Shown here: one piece after another, positions 25,556-34,747 of the stretch
How the letters are laid out: each line of letters opens with the position of its first letter
How positions within the stretch are numbered: the stretch's first letter is position 1
Origin: Haloprofundus salilacus
Lineage (GTDB): Archaea > Halobacteriota > Halobacteria > Halobacteriales > Haloferacaceae
NCBI RefSeq assembly: GCF_020150815.1
Contig: NZ_CP083724.1
Span: 186,001 to 250,000, forward strand
Length of the DNA: 64,000 nt
Direction of reading: 5' to 3'
The notes under the pieces: model-generated
What the model was told of the DNA's origin: nothing
What the model saw: only the letters and a program-made list of their open reading frames with translations
Database searches by the model: none
Program-made: the position numbers and the translations under genes

Positions 25556-26607
25556 GCGTCGGCGAGTATGCATCCCGGAATCGACTCTCGATCAGCCTCG
25601 CCGTCGCCGCCGTCCTCCTGATAGTAGCGGCTGCGGCACTGCTCGACCTTCCGGGGGCTGAACTACTCACAGTCGGCGCACTAGAGCGTACGCTTCGGGC
25701 TGCGACACCCATCGCACTCGCAGCCATCGGTGGACTCTACGCCGAGAAAAGCGGCGTCTTCAATATCGGGCTGGAGGGGTTCATGATCTTCGGCGCCTTC
25801 ACGGCTGCCGCCGCCGCATGGATTCTCTCCGGTGACCAATCGATTGGTCAACTCCACCTCTGGGCGGGCATCCTCATCGCGGTGCTCGTCTGTTCGCTTC
25901 TGACCGTTGCGTTCGCTGTCTTGACGATCCGGTATAAGGCCGACCAGATAGTCGCCGGATTGGCCGTGTGGTTCATCGGACTCGGCTTCGGGCCGTTTCT
26001 CGCGAGCGTCGTCTGGGGTGGCGTCTCCAGTCCGGCGCTCCCAAATGTCGCGACTCTGACGGTTCCGGTCCTGTCGGACCTCCCAGTGATCGGACGTCTC
26101 CTGTTCGACACCTCTCCGCTCATACTGTTCACCCTCGTTTTGACCGTTGTGGCGTGGGTTGTCCTCTACCGAACTCGCTACGGATATTGGGTGCAGGCGG
26201 CTGGAGAGAATCCGGAGGCGCTGGATACCGCTGGCGTCGATGTCAATCGCGTTCGGTATGCGACGGTCGTCTTCTCCGGTGCGATAGCCGGCTTGGCCGG
26301 GGCCGTTCTCTCTGTCGGTATCGGGAGCGGCTTCATCGGCACGGGCGTGACGATAGTTGACGGTCGAGGATGGATCGCTATCGTCGCCTACCTGTTCGGC
26401 AACTACAACCCGGTTGGGGCTTTCCTGGCGTCGCTACTGTTCGGCGCGATGGATATGCTCCAGATACAGCTTCAGACAGTCGGCATCGCGCTCCCAGGGA
26501 GCATCACGGGGTTGTTCCCCTACGTCGCCGTGCTCGTTGTACTCACTCTGGTCGGCTACACGCGGGTTCCCGCCGCCGTCGGCGAGCCGTACGAGACCGA
26601 GGAGTGA
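25552..26607 (+). CDS. ABC importer permease 2 (BPD_transp_2)
   Basis: This 351-residue polytopic protein is paralogous to the preceding permease. KSGVFNIGLEGFMIFGAF is the equivalent of GVFNIGVQGQFV in the first, and GYWVQAAGENPEALDTAGV of its later loop. Having two different permeases is standard for nucleoside-type BMP importers. Its stop codon is followed within two bases by an IS200/IS605-type end hairpin, so the original downstream sequence may be lost. Confidence 0.88.
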   Translation: MSVGEYASRNRLSISLAVAAVLLIVAAAALLDLPGAELLTVGALERTLRAATPIALAAIGGLYAEKSGVFNIGLEGFMIFGAFTAAAAAWILSGDQSIGQLHLWAGILIAVLVCSLLTVAFAVLTIRYKADQIVAGLAVWFIGLGFGPFLASVVWGGVSSPALPNVATLTVPVLSDLPVIGRLLFDTSPLILFTLVLTVVAWVVLYRTRYGYWVQAAGENPEALDTAGVDVNRVRYATVVFSGAIAGLAGAVLSVGIGSGFIGTGVTIVDGRGWIAIVAYLFGNYNPVGAFLASLLFGAMDMLQIQLQTVGIALPGSITGLFPYVAVLVVLTLVGYTRVPAAVGEPYETEE

Positions 26608-26608
26608 A

Positions 26609-26634
26609 CGCCCTCCAGGGCGGGGAGGACGTCA
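26609..26634 (+). repeat. Solo IS200/IS605-type right-end hairpin, site 1
   Basis: CGCCCTCCAGGGCG (6-bp stem) is followed by GGGAGGACGTCA. This matches the terminal hairpin plus GGGGAGGATGTCA seen at the other three sites. No tnpA or tnpB is attached. The final TCA, read on the minus strand, is the TGA stop of the neighbouring regulator gene. Confidence 0.6.
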
Positions 26635-27045
26635 ATTCTCGGCTGAGCTGTCGTACATCCCTTCGAATTCCTGTTCACCACGGATCAGTTCATCGACGCC
26701 TTCAGTGAGGGTAACCTCCCCGTATACGGTCGCACGGTAGTACGTGTACAGCCCGTCTTGTCCTCGTTCTGTGCGCTGACGTTTTTCGACGAGGCCCACA
26801 TCAACGAGTTTGTTGAGATGGTAGTGGAGTGTACTGTCGTCGATTTCAATCGCCTCTTCCAGTTCTTTGGGACTCATCTCCCCACTGTGGACGAGTCGGT
26901 AGAGTATTTCGTATCGTGTCCGGTGACCAACAGCGGCGTGCATCGCGAGATACTCTTCGAGACGCAGGACGCTGTCTTCCGGCAGCAGATCCTCCGGATC
27001 TTCCGGGGCCCCCCCACCGAACGAGCGCGTTTGATCTGTTGCCAT
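26632..27045 (-). CDS. Winged-helix transcriptional regulator (ArsR-like)
   Basis: I chose the ATG at 27045 (137 residues). A longer in-frame start at 27108 would run through the divergent promoter. HAAVGHRTRYEILYRLVHSGEMSPKEL...DDSTLHYHLNKLVDVGLVEKR is a clear ArsR/HTH_20-type winged helix, with the recognition helix in DDSTLHYHL. It is convergent with the nucleoside importer and 26 bases from it, so control of that operon is possible. The stop codon comes from the IS end sequence, so its natural C-terminus may be slightly altered. Confidence 0.75.
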   Translation of the reverse strand: MATDQTRSFGGGAPEDPEDLLPEDSVLRLEEYLAMHAAVGHRTRYEILYRLVHSGEMSPKELEEAIEIDDSTLHYHLNKLVDVGLVEKRQRTERGQDGLYTYYRATVYGEVTLTEGVDELIRGEQEFEGMYDSSAEN

Positions 27046-27112
27046 CGTACCTCGGAGTACGAACGGGAGACTCTTAGGCTTTCTCAAGCCGAGAATTCTC
27101 AAAATCACTCTC

Positions 27113-27120
27113 TTTTAAAT
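27113..27120 (+). promoter_or_regulatory. TATA box
   Basis: TTTTAAATA-like sequence 24-31 bases before the start at 27144 fits a leaderless haloarchaeal transcript. Confidence 0.5.
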
Positions 27121-27143
27121 ACTACTGCTGAGTACGCCTGTCT

Positions 27144-27764
27144 ATGACGGTGGAGATCACGCGAGACGTAATCGTCGAACGGTTGGGTCGCGTGAAATAC
27201 GACCGCTTTCTCTTCTATCTCATGGAGCCGTACAAGTCGTTCAATCTCAACTACGTCCTCAGCGAAGAGGAACGAGAGGAGATCGATATCGAAGACCTTC
27301 CTGGTCCGTTGCGCCGGCTCTTTCAGCGTAAAGACGAAATCGACCAAGCGCAGGCATTCCTCCGTCGAATCCAAGGCGAACTCCGCGTAGAACCCGGAAT
27401 AAATGCGTTTCTCGCTCTCGACGTCAATGTGGATACAGAGGATGTAGATGCTGTCACGCAGAGTATCGAGTACACGAGATGCAGCAACGCAACTGCATTC
27501 GTCGTGCCGTTTCTCGGACACAACTTCGGCGTCGGCGAAGAAGCCGGCAGTATCCTCGAAAACGTGGCCAAAACACACAACAATAGGCTGACTTTCGTTC
27601 ACGAAAACGACGTTACAAGCGCGATGATCCGGTCGGCAAAGGTTCGGTGGGATTTGCGGGTCGAGACGTACGAGACCGAAGCAGAACTTGTGAAGAAACT
27701 TCGATTGTTCGCCGGGGCAGTCATGCAGCGAGAACGGCGAGGAGAACTGAGTCGCTTAGATTGA
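27144..27764 (+). CDS. Conserved haloarchaeal protein, unknown (DUF7509-like)
   Basis: This is a 206-residue soluble acidic protein. It opens with ITRDVIVERLGRVKYDRFLFYLMEPYKSF, a pattern I associate with a haloarchaeal family numbered DUF7509 (from memory). A central alternating strand/helix region includes INAFLALDVNVDTEDVDAVTQ and NATAFVVPFLGHNFGVGEEAGSI, followed by TFVHENDVTSAMIRSAKVRW, which looks like a Rossmann-like or nucleotide-interacting alpha/beta domain. It is divergent from the winged-helix regulator. No enzymatic role can be assigned. Confidence 0.65.
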   Translation: MTVEITRDVIVERLGRVKYDRFLFYLMEPYKSFNLNYVLSEEEREEIDIEDLPGPLRRLFQRKDEIDQAQAFLRRIQGELRVEPGINAFLALDVNVDTEDVDAVTQSIEYTRCSNATAFVVPFLGHNFGVGEEAGSILENVAKTHNNRLTFVHENDVTSAMIRSAKVRWDLRVETYETEAELVKKLRLFAGAVMQRERRGELSRLD

Positions 27765-28007
27765 GTGGTGGCACAATTTCACCACGAGCGTGATCTCTGG
27801 TGATTCGTTATACGTCCATCCGGAGTTCAACACGTGCGGGAGTAGACCATCAAATGGTGGCCACACCAGTGGGTCGCACGTGCGCTGGAGTCCTGAGCGA
27901 CAATTTACCGAACCAACATCCTGGCGACTGAAATTCCCGGTCGCTACCGAACCGATATGATTTCTTGTTAGTTATTGCTTCATTTTGTAGAAGATATAAC
28001 GAGAATA

Positions 28008-28757
28008 CTACTTGGCGGGCTCGGCGTCAATAGGCGACGGATTCTTGGAAACAATCGTAGTTGAATTGAATCCTTTAACGATAAGCCACACCGCGATACC
28101 CAGTTCAAAGATAGCACCTGGAATATAGAGCGTATAGAGGATCGGCCCCACGCCAGAGCCGACAATCTCGACCACCATCATTATCAATAGTGCTGGGTAG
28201 CCGATCAGGCCAAAGACTGAGATCGTTCTCGGCACGAGTCTTGTCTGATACAATAAGTAGCAGAGCGGCAAACTCCCAATAGCAAGGCCACTCATAGCAA
28301 TACTATAGGCATAGAAGTTACCTTGGACAGCCAACGTACCGAGGAATTGAAGCACGGCCACATCTGCGCTACTTGCCTGTACGTATTCCTGACTCAATGG
28401 TACGAGCAAAAGTAAACTGATGATACCACCCATCATGAGTATGGACTCGAAGATTCGGGTTCCAATATATCCAAGAGCTATCGTTTCATTGTGCTGTTTT
28501 ATCGTTGGGTAGAGGAACAAGCTGATTCCAATCACAGCAGCAGAATTCACGGCCATAATGAGTGCCGCGATAGTCAGTTGCATCGTATTTTCAGAAATGC
28601 TGGCAAGGGGATCTGAAGTACCCAAGAGAGGTTGTATGAGAGCCCCGTCCGGAATCCCATAGGTAAGATATCCAAGTATAATTAATGCGCCCGCAATCTT
28701 TGCGAACATTTTGTTTGTGATCGTTTCTAATTCTGATTTATTCTCTGTTTCTGACAT
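28008..28757 (-). CDS. DUF4386 family membrane protein
   Basis: The 249-residue protein has about six membrane helices. The features KIAGALIILGYLTYGIPDG, then LFLYPTIKQHNETIALGYIGTRIFESILMMGG and RTISVFGLIGYPALL, follow the DUF4386 pattern. A GGAG Shine-Dalgarno-like sequence sits about eight bases before the ATG, which is uncommon for haloarchaeal first genes and supports this start. It diverges from the TetR gene, so that regulator may control it. Function is unknown. Confidence 0.75.
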   Translation of the reverse strand: MSETENKSELETITNKMFAKIAGALIILGYLTYGIPDGALIQPLLGTSDPLASISENTMQLTIAALIMAVNSAAVIGISLFLYPTIKQHNETIALGYIGTRIFESILMMGGIISLLLLVPLSQEYVQASSADVAVLQFLGTLAVQGNFYAYSIAMSGLAIGSLPLCYLLYQTRLVPRTISVFGLIGYPALLIMMVVEIVGSGVGPILYTLYIPGAIFELGIAVWLIVKGFNSTTIVSKNPSPIDAEPAK

Positions 28758-29000
28758 TGTATTATCTCCTGATACACTACGGAGTTACTCATCCGTTCGT
28801 CCGTCATTTGGCGAGTTACAGTCGCCATCTTGATCAAGGCCTTTCGTGACTTGAACAGTCATACAGTCATGAGTTGCCAAGATAAACGTTTCTGTTTCCT
28901 CATTGGGCCCCGAAAGTACCGATATCGGTCAGTATCCGACCGCTACTGCATGCCGCTTTCAAATGGTATGACTGAAATGGTCAGAGGGTCAAGCGGGGGT

Positions 29001-29594
29001 ATGCGCGGATTTGACGACGAGGAACGCAAGGAGATTCGGGAAGCACTGGTTGATGCCGGTGAGAAGTTCTTTTTGCGGGTTGGCCCCCGAAAGACGACGG
29101 TAAAGGAGCTCACCGACGAGGTAGGCATCGCCAAGGGTTCATTCTACAACTTCTTCGACTCGAAAAGTGAGCTGTTCATGGAGGTGTTCATCCGAATCGG
29201 GAGAGACAACGTTGGAGCGGCTCTCAAAGCCGTCGAAGACGTCGAAGACGGTCAGGAGGGGATCCGGCTGCTATTTCACGCCTACGCTGATTGGCTGGAA
29301 GATCACCCTATCATCCAGAAATTCGCCGCGGACGTGGATCAGGACCGCTTCCGGCGGAGTTTCCCCGCTGATCAGTTCGCCGCGGCCGAGCGAAAGCGCG
29401 ACGAGTTACTCGCTGCGCCGGTCGAACGTTGGCAAGCGAATGGTACCCTTCGCGACGACGTCTCACCAGTAGCCGTTGTCGAACTTCTCCAACTCGTCCT
29501 CTTACTCGCGGTGACGAACGACGAGTACGACGAGGACTACTACAGAAAGCGGAACTTCGCTATCGAGACGCTGGCCCGCGGGCTGGAGCCCTAA
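29001..29594 (+). CDS. TetR/AcrR-family transcriptional regulator
   Basis: I chose the ATG at 29001 (197 residues); 28968 is an alternative in-frame ATG. The N-terminal HTH is textbook: AGEKFFLRVGPRKTTVKELTDEVGIAKGSFYNFFDSKSELF. The C-terminal ligand domain is helical (IRLLFHAYADWLEDHP). It lies between two membrane-protein genes, divergent from DUF4386 and same strand as the next. TetR proteins usually repress a neighbouring transporter or detoxification gene. No clear inverted-repeat operator was found in 28758-29000. Confidence 0.85.
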   Translation: MRGFDDEERKEIREALVDAGEKFFLRVGPRKTTVKELTDEVGIAKGSFYNFFDSKSELFMEVFIRIGRDNVGAALKAVEDVEDGQEGIRLLFHAYADWLEDHPIIQKFAADVDQDRFRRSFPADQFAAAERKRDELLAAPVERWQANGTLRDDVSPVAVVELLQLVLLLAVTNDEYDEDYYRKRNFAIETLARGLEP

Positions 29595-29890
29595 CGGACC
29601 TGATTTTCTATTTACGCAGCAGAATGAGTCGTGATTTCCCGCGACAGCAGAGCAAAGTGCATCGTCGGAATGTCCTTCATCGCTTTCACCGCATCTAGTT
29701 CGTCACGGGATTCATATCTTTTATACTGAGTTCTGTGTGGATGCACTATATCTTTGAGAACATTTTTAAAATCCAAGCCTATAAATGTAATTCTGGAAAT
29801 AATATAGAATAGTATTTATTGACGAGTGGAGTATGTCAAACGTTGTGACGATAATAGCCGGCTGTACGGCGTATCAACAACGGAAATCAC

Positions 29891-30733
29891 ATGACTTCAA
29901 GTGAAGATGTTTCAACGGAGGTAGCTGCATCGAACGTTCATGGCATGGAAGGAGACGGTACCCAAACGGCGGAGACCATCGGTCCTTCTGAACGGTACTT
30001 CTCGAAAGTTGGGACCGTTGCAGCGTTCGCCGCACTCGTGGTCTACGGTGTGTCGGCCTACTTGCACCCGTTAACGCCACCGCACCACACACAAGAGGCC
30101 TTTGCAGACTACGCGGTCGAATCTCTTTGGGCAATTTACCACTTGGGAGAGTTCCTCGGAATACTATTGATGGGTGCCGCTATCATTGCCCTCGCGTTCC
30201 GGCTCCGTAGGGGCGTTGCCGGAGTGTGGGCAACTCTTGGTGGTGCGGCGATGGTAGTGTGTGCGGGAGTCTATGGCATCTTCGCCGCGGTTGACGGCGT
30301 TGCCCTCGGGATTATGGTGGATCGGTGGGCGGCCGCGGGTCCAGAACAACAGGAATTGCTCTACGAGACGGCCTTCGCAGTTCGGCAAATCGAAGGTGGG
30401 CTCTTCAGTATTCAGTGGTTCATGTTTGGCATCGCGGCAGGACTCTTCGCAGGTGCGTTCTTTGCCAGCGCCAAGTCACCGATTCGTCTTGACTGGTTCA
30501 GCGGTATGGGCTGGCTAAGCATCCTCGCCAGCATCGGAGCGCTTTCCTTCGGGGTCGTCCAAGCGCATGGGTACACTGACCTCTCGATGGCCTTCCAGAT
30601 CGGATTGATGCCTGGCGTGATCTGGGTCGCCGCTGTTGGTGTATTCCTCTACCGTAATCCAGTCCACACTGAAACGCTCGTGGAGATTCCACGCAAAGAG
30701 GACGACGAACCGCCCCACGACCCGGTTAAGTGA
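29891..30733 (+). CDS. Polytopic membrane protein, unknown
   Basis: This is a 280-residue protein. A polar N-terminus of about 35 residues precedes six or seven hydrophobic helices (VGTVAAFAALVVYGVSAYL, YHLGEFLGILLMGAAIIALAF, MFGIAAGLFAGAFFASA, IGLMPGVIWVAAVGVFLY). His/Tyr pairs near helices 1 and 2 (YLHPLTPPHH, IYHLGE) resemble DUF4386-like proteins. It may be a distant relative of the 28-kb gene and part of the same TetR-controlled module. AT-rich DNA upstream (29700-29830) could hold its promoter. Confidence 0.65.
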   Translation: MTSSEDVSTEVAASNVHGMEGDGTQTAETIGPSERYFSKVGTVAAFAALVVYGVSAYLHPLTPPHHTQEAFADYAVESLWAIYHLGEFLGILLMGAAIIALAFRLRRGVAGVWATLGGAAMVVCAGVYGIFAAVDGVALGIMVDRWAAAGPEQQELLYETAFAVRQIEGGLFSIQWFMFGIAAGLFAGAFFASAKSPIRLDWFSGMGWLSILASIGALSFGVVQAHGYTDLSMAFQIGLMPGVIWVAAVGVFLYRNPVHTETLVEIPRKEDDEPPHDPVK

Positions 30734-30798
30734 CGGCGCTGAAATCGGTTTCAGCCGGGCGTACAGTTAGTAAATGAGGTGCATCCGGTGTGCCATAA

Positions 30799-31083
30799 TT
30801 CAAACAAACTGTCACCAACCGTATTTGCAAACGTATTCAAAATGCAAATTACGAGGCGTTCCTCGTAGTTCACAACCCCGTTTATGACCAATTCACCGAC
30901 GTACTCACGGCAGCGCGATAGCGTGGCGTGCTTGTACTCTTGCTCCTCACTGATGAAAACGAAAATACCCGGGATGAGTCACAACTCGTTTCAACCGACT
31001 CTGTCGTTCGGTCATGGCGTGCAGACCCATTGACGCTGACGTTGACTGATGGGGACTCTGGCGTAGTGGGGGGATCAGGAATT
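30799..31083 (+). pseudogene. TrmB-type regulator, internal fragment
   Basis: The frame reads FKQTVTNRICKRIQNANYEAFLVVH, then NPVYDQFTDVLTAAR, an in-frame TAG (30919-30921), then RGVLVLLLLTDENENTRDES and VVRSWRADPLTLTLTDGDSGVV. This is the effector half of a haloarchaeal TrmB-family regulator. The N-terminal HTH is missing, there is a nonsense codon, and the frame is cut at 31083/31084 by the left end of an IS5-type element. Confidence 0.6.
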
Positions 31084-31760
31084 GGGCCTTGTTTAGACGC
31101 TGTAGAGAACGACTCACTCCGGTGAACTAACTGACCTCTGAGTCAGACCCAAGTAGTGTGCCCTCTCGTCTCTCGCGCTTCACAGATCGCCTTGTAATAT
31201 TAGCGAAACGCGCTGTCTCTGGCGATTCTTCACCAGCGGTCAAGAAGGGTGACGGCGGCTACGCTGACTGGGTGATCGTTGTGATCCACGGTCTCCGCGA
31301 ATATCTTGACCTTCCCTATCGACGGCTCCTCGATGTTCTTCACGAGATGCATGGGGTCGTCAAGAAACTGGATCTTGAACCGAGCGAGTTGCCGGACTTC
31401 ACGACAGTTTGCGCACGGAAGCAACAGCTCAAGATGGCGGTCTGGCGAACTCTCCTGCGGCTCTCCGCTGATCTTCACGATACCGGAGACGTGCAGGCTC
31501 TCGATGCAACTGGCTTCGACCGCCATTCGGCCAGCCGTCACTATACGAATCGGACAGATTATACCTTCAGGTCGGTCAAGACGACAGCGTTGGTAGACTG
31601 TGAAACCAGTACTGTATTGGATATCCACTGTTCGATGAAGCAGCCACACGACACCCAAGTCGGGCGGCAGGTACTCACGCGGAATCTGACTTCCCCTTTC
31701 GAACCTATCGCAACAAACGCGTAAAACGCCAGAACCTGGCGATTTAGTCGATTCTTTTGC
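31084..31760 (+). mobile_element. IS5-family element, 3'-truncated
   Basis: The left end GGGCCTTGTTTAGACGC begins at 31084 inside a TrmB fragment. The element carries a transposase gene truncated before its last third. The expected inverted right end is not found. AGTCGATTCTTTT at 31746-31758 recurs next to the same left-end sequence at 42.45 kb, so both sites are deletion products of related elements. Confidence 0.6.
31158..31724 (+). pseudogene. IS5-family transposase, truncated
   Basis: The protein (188 residues, GTG start) reads YADWVIVVIHGLREYLDLPYRRLLDVL, then LSADLHDTGDVQALDATGFDRHSASRHY (first catalytic Asp in ALDATGFDR) and KTTALVDCETSTVLDIHCSMKQPHDTQVGRQVLTRNL (DIH region, second Asp). 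After TRNL the frame diverges and stops, so the DKGYD segment and the catalytic Glu region are lost. Full-length relatives run about 280 residues or more. It cannot transpose. Confidence 0.8.
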
Positions 31761-32059
31761 GAAGATTCCAAGAAGCGAATGATTCTGAACCGTCGTCATC
31801 GATGCCTCACCGCCAGATGCTATGATAGAAGTCTTTGATACCGCGAGCAAAGATCTGCTTTCGGCACCAACCAATCGAGAATTCTGACAGCACTGGGGAC
31901 CTACTGGCGGGTCTGAACTCCTCCCGCACATCCATCGTATCTGAGAGGATGAGTGGGACGACTTCGACCCAAACAGTGTTATCGAAATTAACCATTCAGT
32001 GAACGTGCATATCGGTCATGTGAACATACTCTAACCGCGCGCTGCTGGACCGATGAGCG
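31761..32059. other. Spacer without recognisable features
   Basis: Nothing is supported here beyond short frames antisense to the IS remnant. The stretch separates the truncated IS from the CPBP protease gene. Confidence 0.3.
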
Positions 32060-32878
32060 CTATGACAGCGGCTCGATCGTGAACCCAGGTGTCATCGAGC
32101 GCCCGTACAGCCCCACCAGAACGGCGGCAATAAACCACCACGCTCCAGATCCGACGACGAGCGCGATCGGCAGTGTCTCCTCCAGCATGCCACCAGAGCC
32201 ATCCAGAACGCTTCCGACGTTGATTGCGGCGTGCATGAACACGGCTGGGATCACTCCGCCGTCCGTGACGTTGACGAGCGCACCAAGGACGGTAGATGCG
32301 CCGAGGACGAACATCGTGTACTCAACGAGGAACAGCGGGTCGGGGGTGAAGTTTGGATGTCCGAGAAACAGGGGGAGGTGCCACGCCCACCACAGTACTC
32401 CGACTGCGAGACTCGCTGTCAGGACCGACAGCCGCTCCTGGAACCACGGTTGGAGGACTCCGCGCCACCCGAACTCCTCGACGCCACCAAAGAGAAAGAC
32501 GTTGAGCAGGAAGAATCCGAATAGTAGGTGTAGTGGGGCTGGCGGTGAGTAGCGCACCGATCCGCCGCCAAGCGCGGCGAGCGCTGGTTGGACCTCCCCG
32601 ACGACCACTGGGAGGGACACCGCAGCGAGGTACACCCATGGAGGGAACCGCCACTGGAGTACTCGGCCGAGCCAGTCCCGAAGCGGGACGTCACTCGCCC
32701 AGACGACGAGTACCGCCCCAATCGGGAGGCCCCACTGTCGCGGGAACGTGTTGATGTAGACCGGCAAAGTGTTCCATAAACCGAAAGCATAGTAGATCGC
32801 GTCCCATGCCCACGTCCAGCCGAACACGACGATGAGGAAGGCTGGAATGCGGTGTCTGTGAATGCGAGATCGGATCAT
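32060..32878 (-). CDS. CPBP-family intramembrane metalloprotease
   Basis: This 272-residue protein has about eight membrane helices. The catalytic set of the Rce1/CPBP family is present: EEFGWRG (about residue 132), WWAWHLPLF (the F-x3-H-like motif) and MHAAINV (last His/Asn motif). CPBP proteins cleave or process membrane-bound substrates; in prokaryotes some protect against self-made bacteriocins (halocins in haloarchaea). No bacteriocin gene is visible next to it. It starts at an ATG at 32878. Confidence 0.82.
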   Translation of the reverse strand: MIRSRIHRHRIPAFLIVVFGWTWAWDAIYYAFGLWNTLPVYINTFPRQWGLPIGAVLVVWASDVPLRDWLGRVLQWRFPPWVYLAAVSLPVVVGEVQPALAALGGGSVRYSPPAPLHLLFGFFLLNVFLFGGVEEFGWRGVLQPWFQERLSVLTASLAVGVLWWAWHLPLFLGHPNFTPDPLFLVEYTMFVLGASTVLGALVNVTDGGVIPAVFMHAAINVGSVLDGSGGMLEETLPIALVVGSGAWWFIAAVLVGLYGRSMTPGFTIEPLS

Positions 32879-33001
32879 GGTGAGACCGAGGCCATCCTGT
32901 CACTTACCGGGTCACTTTCTTGGTCTGAAATATAGTTCTTGGCAAGTTCCGCAGTGAATTTCACGTTCAAACCGGATCACGGGCAGATATTTGTCTGGTG
33001 A

Positions 33002-33367
33002 ACTACCCCACCCTACTCGCTCACAGCTTTTGCCGTTCGCTCAGAAGCGTGGACTTCTCAGACGTGTCCGAACTGCGGATCAACCACAGACACGGTTCGC
33101 CACCAAGACACGCTGACGTGTTCGTATGGGTTCGAGGGTCACGCAGACCTCGTGGCATCGGAATCGTTCTTGAGACGTCATCAGACCTCTGCGAGTTCTA
33201 ATTGGCGAACGAGACACTCCGTGTCTCGTCAACGGCAGACGACGGTAACACGGTTGATGGCACAGCCTGTATGCCTCAAGTGGGGCGACCATAACTGGTC
33301 AGAGTCACCACACTCAGCTCCCAACGAGGAACATACGAACCCGCAAGTTGCCTCTGTGGGTCGGTAA
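33002..33367 (+). pseudogene. IS200/IS605 TnpB, C-terminal fragment
   Basis: A frame opened by TGA (32999-33001) reads [33 protein letters not shown] and ends [16 protein letters not shown]...[14 protein letters not shown] plus the CGYE.HAD-type segment is the TnpB zinc ribbon with its last catalytic Asp (HAD). The second Cys pair has decayed (CSYG for C..CGYE). The RuvC core upstream is gone. GTGAACTACCCCACCCTACTCG at 32998-33019 looks like a haloarchaeal IS605-type end fused directly to the tail. Confidence 0.65.
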
Positions 33368-33390
33368 GCGACACCCTCAGCGCGAGGAAA

Positions 33391-33419
33391 CCTTGCCGTT
33401 CACGGCGAGGAAAATGTCA
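33391..33419 (+). repeat. IS200/IS605 right-end hairpin, site 2 (TnpB-linked)
   Basis: CCTTGCCGTTCACGGCGAGG, a near-perfect stem with a short loop, is followed by AAAATGTCA and sits 24 bases after the TnpB fragment stop. That is the expected place for the right end, the region from which TnpB guide RNA is processed. It links sites 1, 3 and 4 to the TnpB family. Confidence 0.6.
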
Positions 33420-33649
33420 TCTGAGTGAGCGAACAGAGGGGAGAGTCGTTTCCTCGTAGTGGCGTCATCCGAGCAGGTATCGAGCCCAGGGATATCGCTC
33501 GATTGACCGAAGCTCATGTATTTTCGGTTCACGAGGCTTCGTCGTCGGATGGTGTATACCTTTAGCCAGTTTTCTCTCGAGCAAGCTATTTTTCTCATAT
33601 AGGTGTACGGCGGTACACTCAATAGAGCAGATAACTTCAGAATTTCTGA

Positions 33650-34255
33650 ATGAACCCGCTTGGCGAATCCCCGGATGGATATGGCGACTACTTGGAGTAC
33701 GATGTGCCCGAGAAATGGATAGTAGGACTCGTACTCTTACTCGTTGTCGGCCTCGGTGAATTCTTCTTTCCTGGAGTAGTTGGTTGGTTCTTCGTAACCG
33801 TAGGCAACGGCCCCACAGGCTTCGTCATGGTGTCTCTTGACGAACTGCTATTCCTCGTAGGGATGATTGTCGTTCACGAAGCAATCCACTACGTCGCCGC
33901 TCTGAGGCAAGGATACAATCCTACGGCAGGTGTCAGGCTTATTGACTCATTCTACGGTATCAAGGAGCCGTCTCCGTACATCATCGTTCTGAATGAGCAT
34001 ATCTCGCGCAAGCATAATCTTGTGATGCTCATTGCTCCTCTCCTTGTAATTAACGCGATTGCTCTTCTCGGACTGCTTCCGATATTCCCTGTTTTTGCCG
34101 CCTATTACGCGAAGATCGCTCTCGTCGCGAATACGGCATCCTCGATGCAAGACGTCTACAATTTCGTCCGACTATGGACGATGGACGAAGGAACGCAGTT
34201 CATCAACGTCGAGGAAGATGAAATTCGGTCGTTCTACTGTCAACCGCAGAGTTAG
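33650..34255 (+). CDS. DUF3267-type membrane zincin protease
   Basis: This 201-residue protein has about four hydrophobic segments. The motif HEAIHY (about residue 76) lies at the end of the second membrane helix, as in the DUF3267/putative zincin family of small membrane metalloproteases. The later segment SMQDVYNFVRLW contains an Asp that may complete the zinc site. Substrate is unknown. It lies alone, flanked by the IS605 scar and a convergent hypothetical gene. Confidence 0.72.
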   Translation: MNPLGESPDGYGDYLEYDVPEKWIVGLVLLLVVGLGEFFFPGVVGWFFVTVGNGPTGFVMVSLDELLFLVGMIVVHEAIHYVAALRQGYNPTAGVRLIDSFYGIKEPSPYIIVLNEHISRKHNLVMLIAPLLVINAIALLGLLPIFPVFAAYYAKIALVANTASSMQDVYNFVRLWTMDEGTQFINVEEDEIRSFYCQPQS

Positions 34256-34309
34256 ATACTTGGGTTGGGGTTGAGTGGATGAGTCTGCAGTCGAATTTCA
34301 GTCGGTGTT

Positions 34310-34747
34310 TTACAACGGTTCACCATCGTCTAAGTCTTCTCTGGAAACTTGGATTTCGATGTTCTCAAATCGGTCAGGGAACTCAGGAATTGGCTCGTCG
34401 CCTGTTTCGCTCACAGAGATAGCAATCGCCATTCGTTTTGTATCGTCGATTGGCGGGTCTGTGTGACTTCTGCCGATTCCGATGGAGAGAACCCTCGGCG
34501 AGTCGCCATACTGCTGGCGGACTCGCTCCACTGCTTCCTCTGTTTCCTTCACATGCACGTACCACTCTGCATCCACCTCCAGCCATTCGCCGGCACGTTC
34601 TCCTCCGGGGTACTTTCGAATCCGTATGGACTCACGGTCGTCGCCGTTCATAGAACACGATACCTGTAACTTCTCTATCGTCAACCCTATTAGAAGCGTC
34701 TCGTCCTGCCTAGGCGAACCTGCCAGTAGGTAGATGCCCGTGTTCAT
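34310..34747 (-). CDS. Hypothetical soluble protein
   Basis: This 145-residue acidic protein has no recognised domain. It opens with a strand and a short SPRQDETLLIG loop, then a basic patch (DRESIRIRKYPGG) and a C-terminal alternation of strands (PRVLSIGIGRSH, RMAIAISVSETG). The frame has normal haloarchaeal composition and ends convergent to the DUF3267 gene. Confidence 0.5.
   Translation of the reverse strand: MNTGIYLLAGSPRQDETLLIGLTIEKLQVSCSMNGDDRESIRIRKYPGGERAGEWLEVDAEWYVHVKETEEAVERVRQQYGDSPRVLSIGIGRSHTDPPIDDTKRMAIAISVSETGDEPIPEFPDRFENIEIQVSREDLDDGEPL

Noticed and set aside
31746-31758. Right terminal repeat of the IS5 element
   Set aside because: AGTCGATTCTTTT is not the inverse of the left end GGGCCTTGTTTAGA, so it is not a true terminal repeat, only a shared internal or flanking string.
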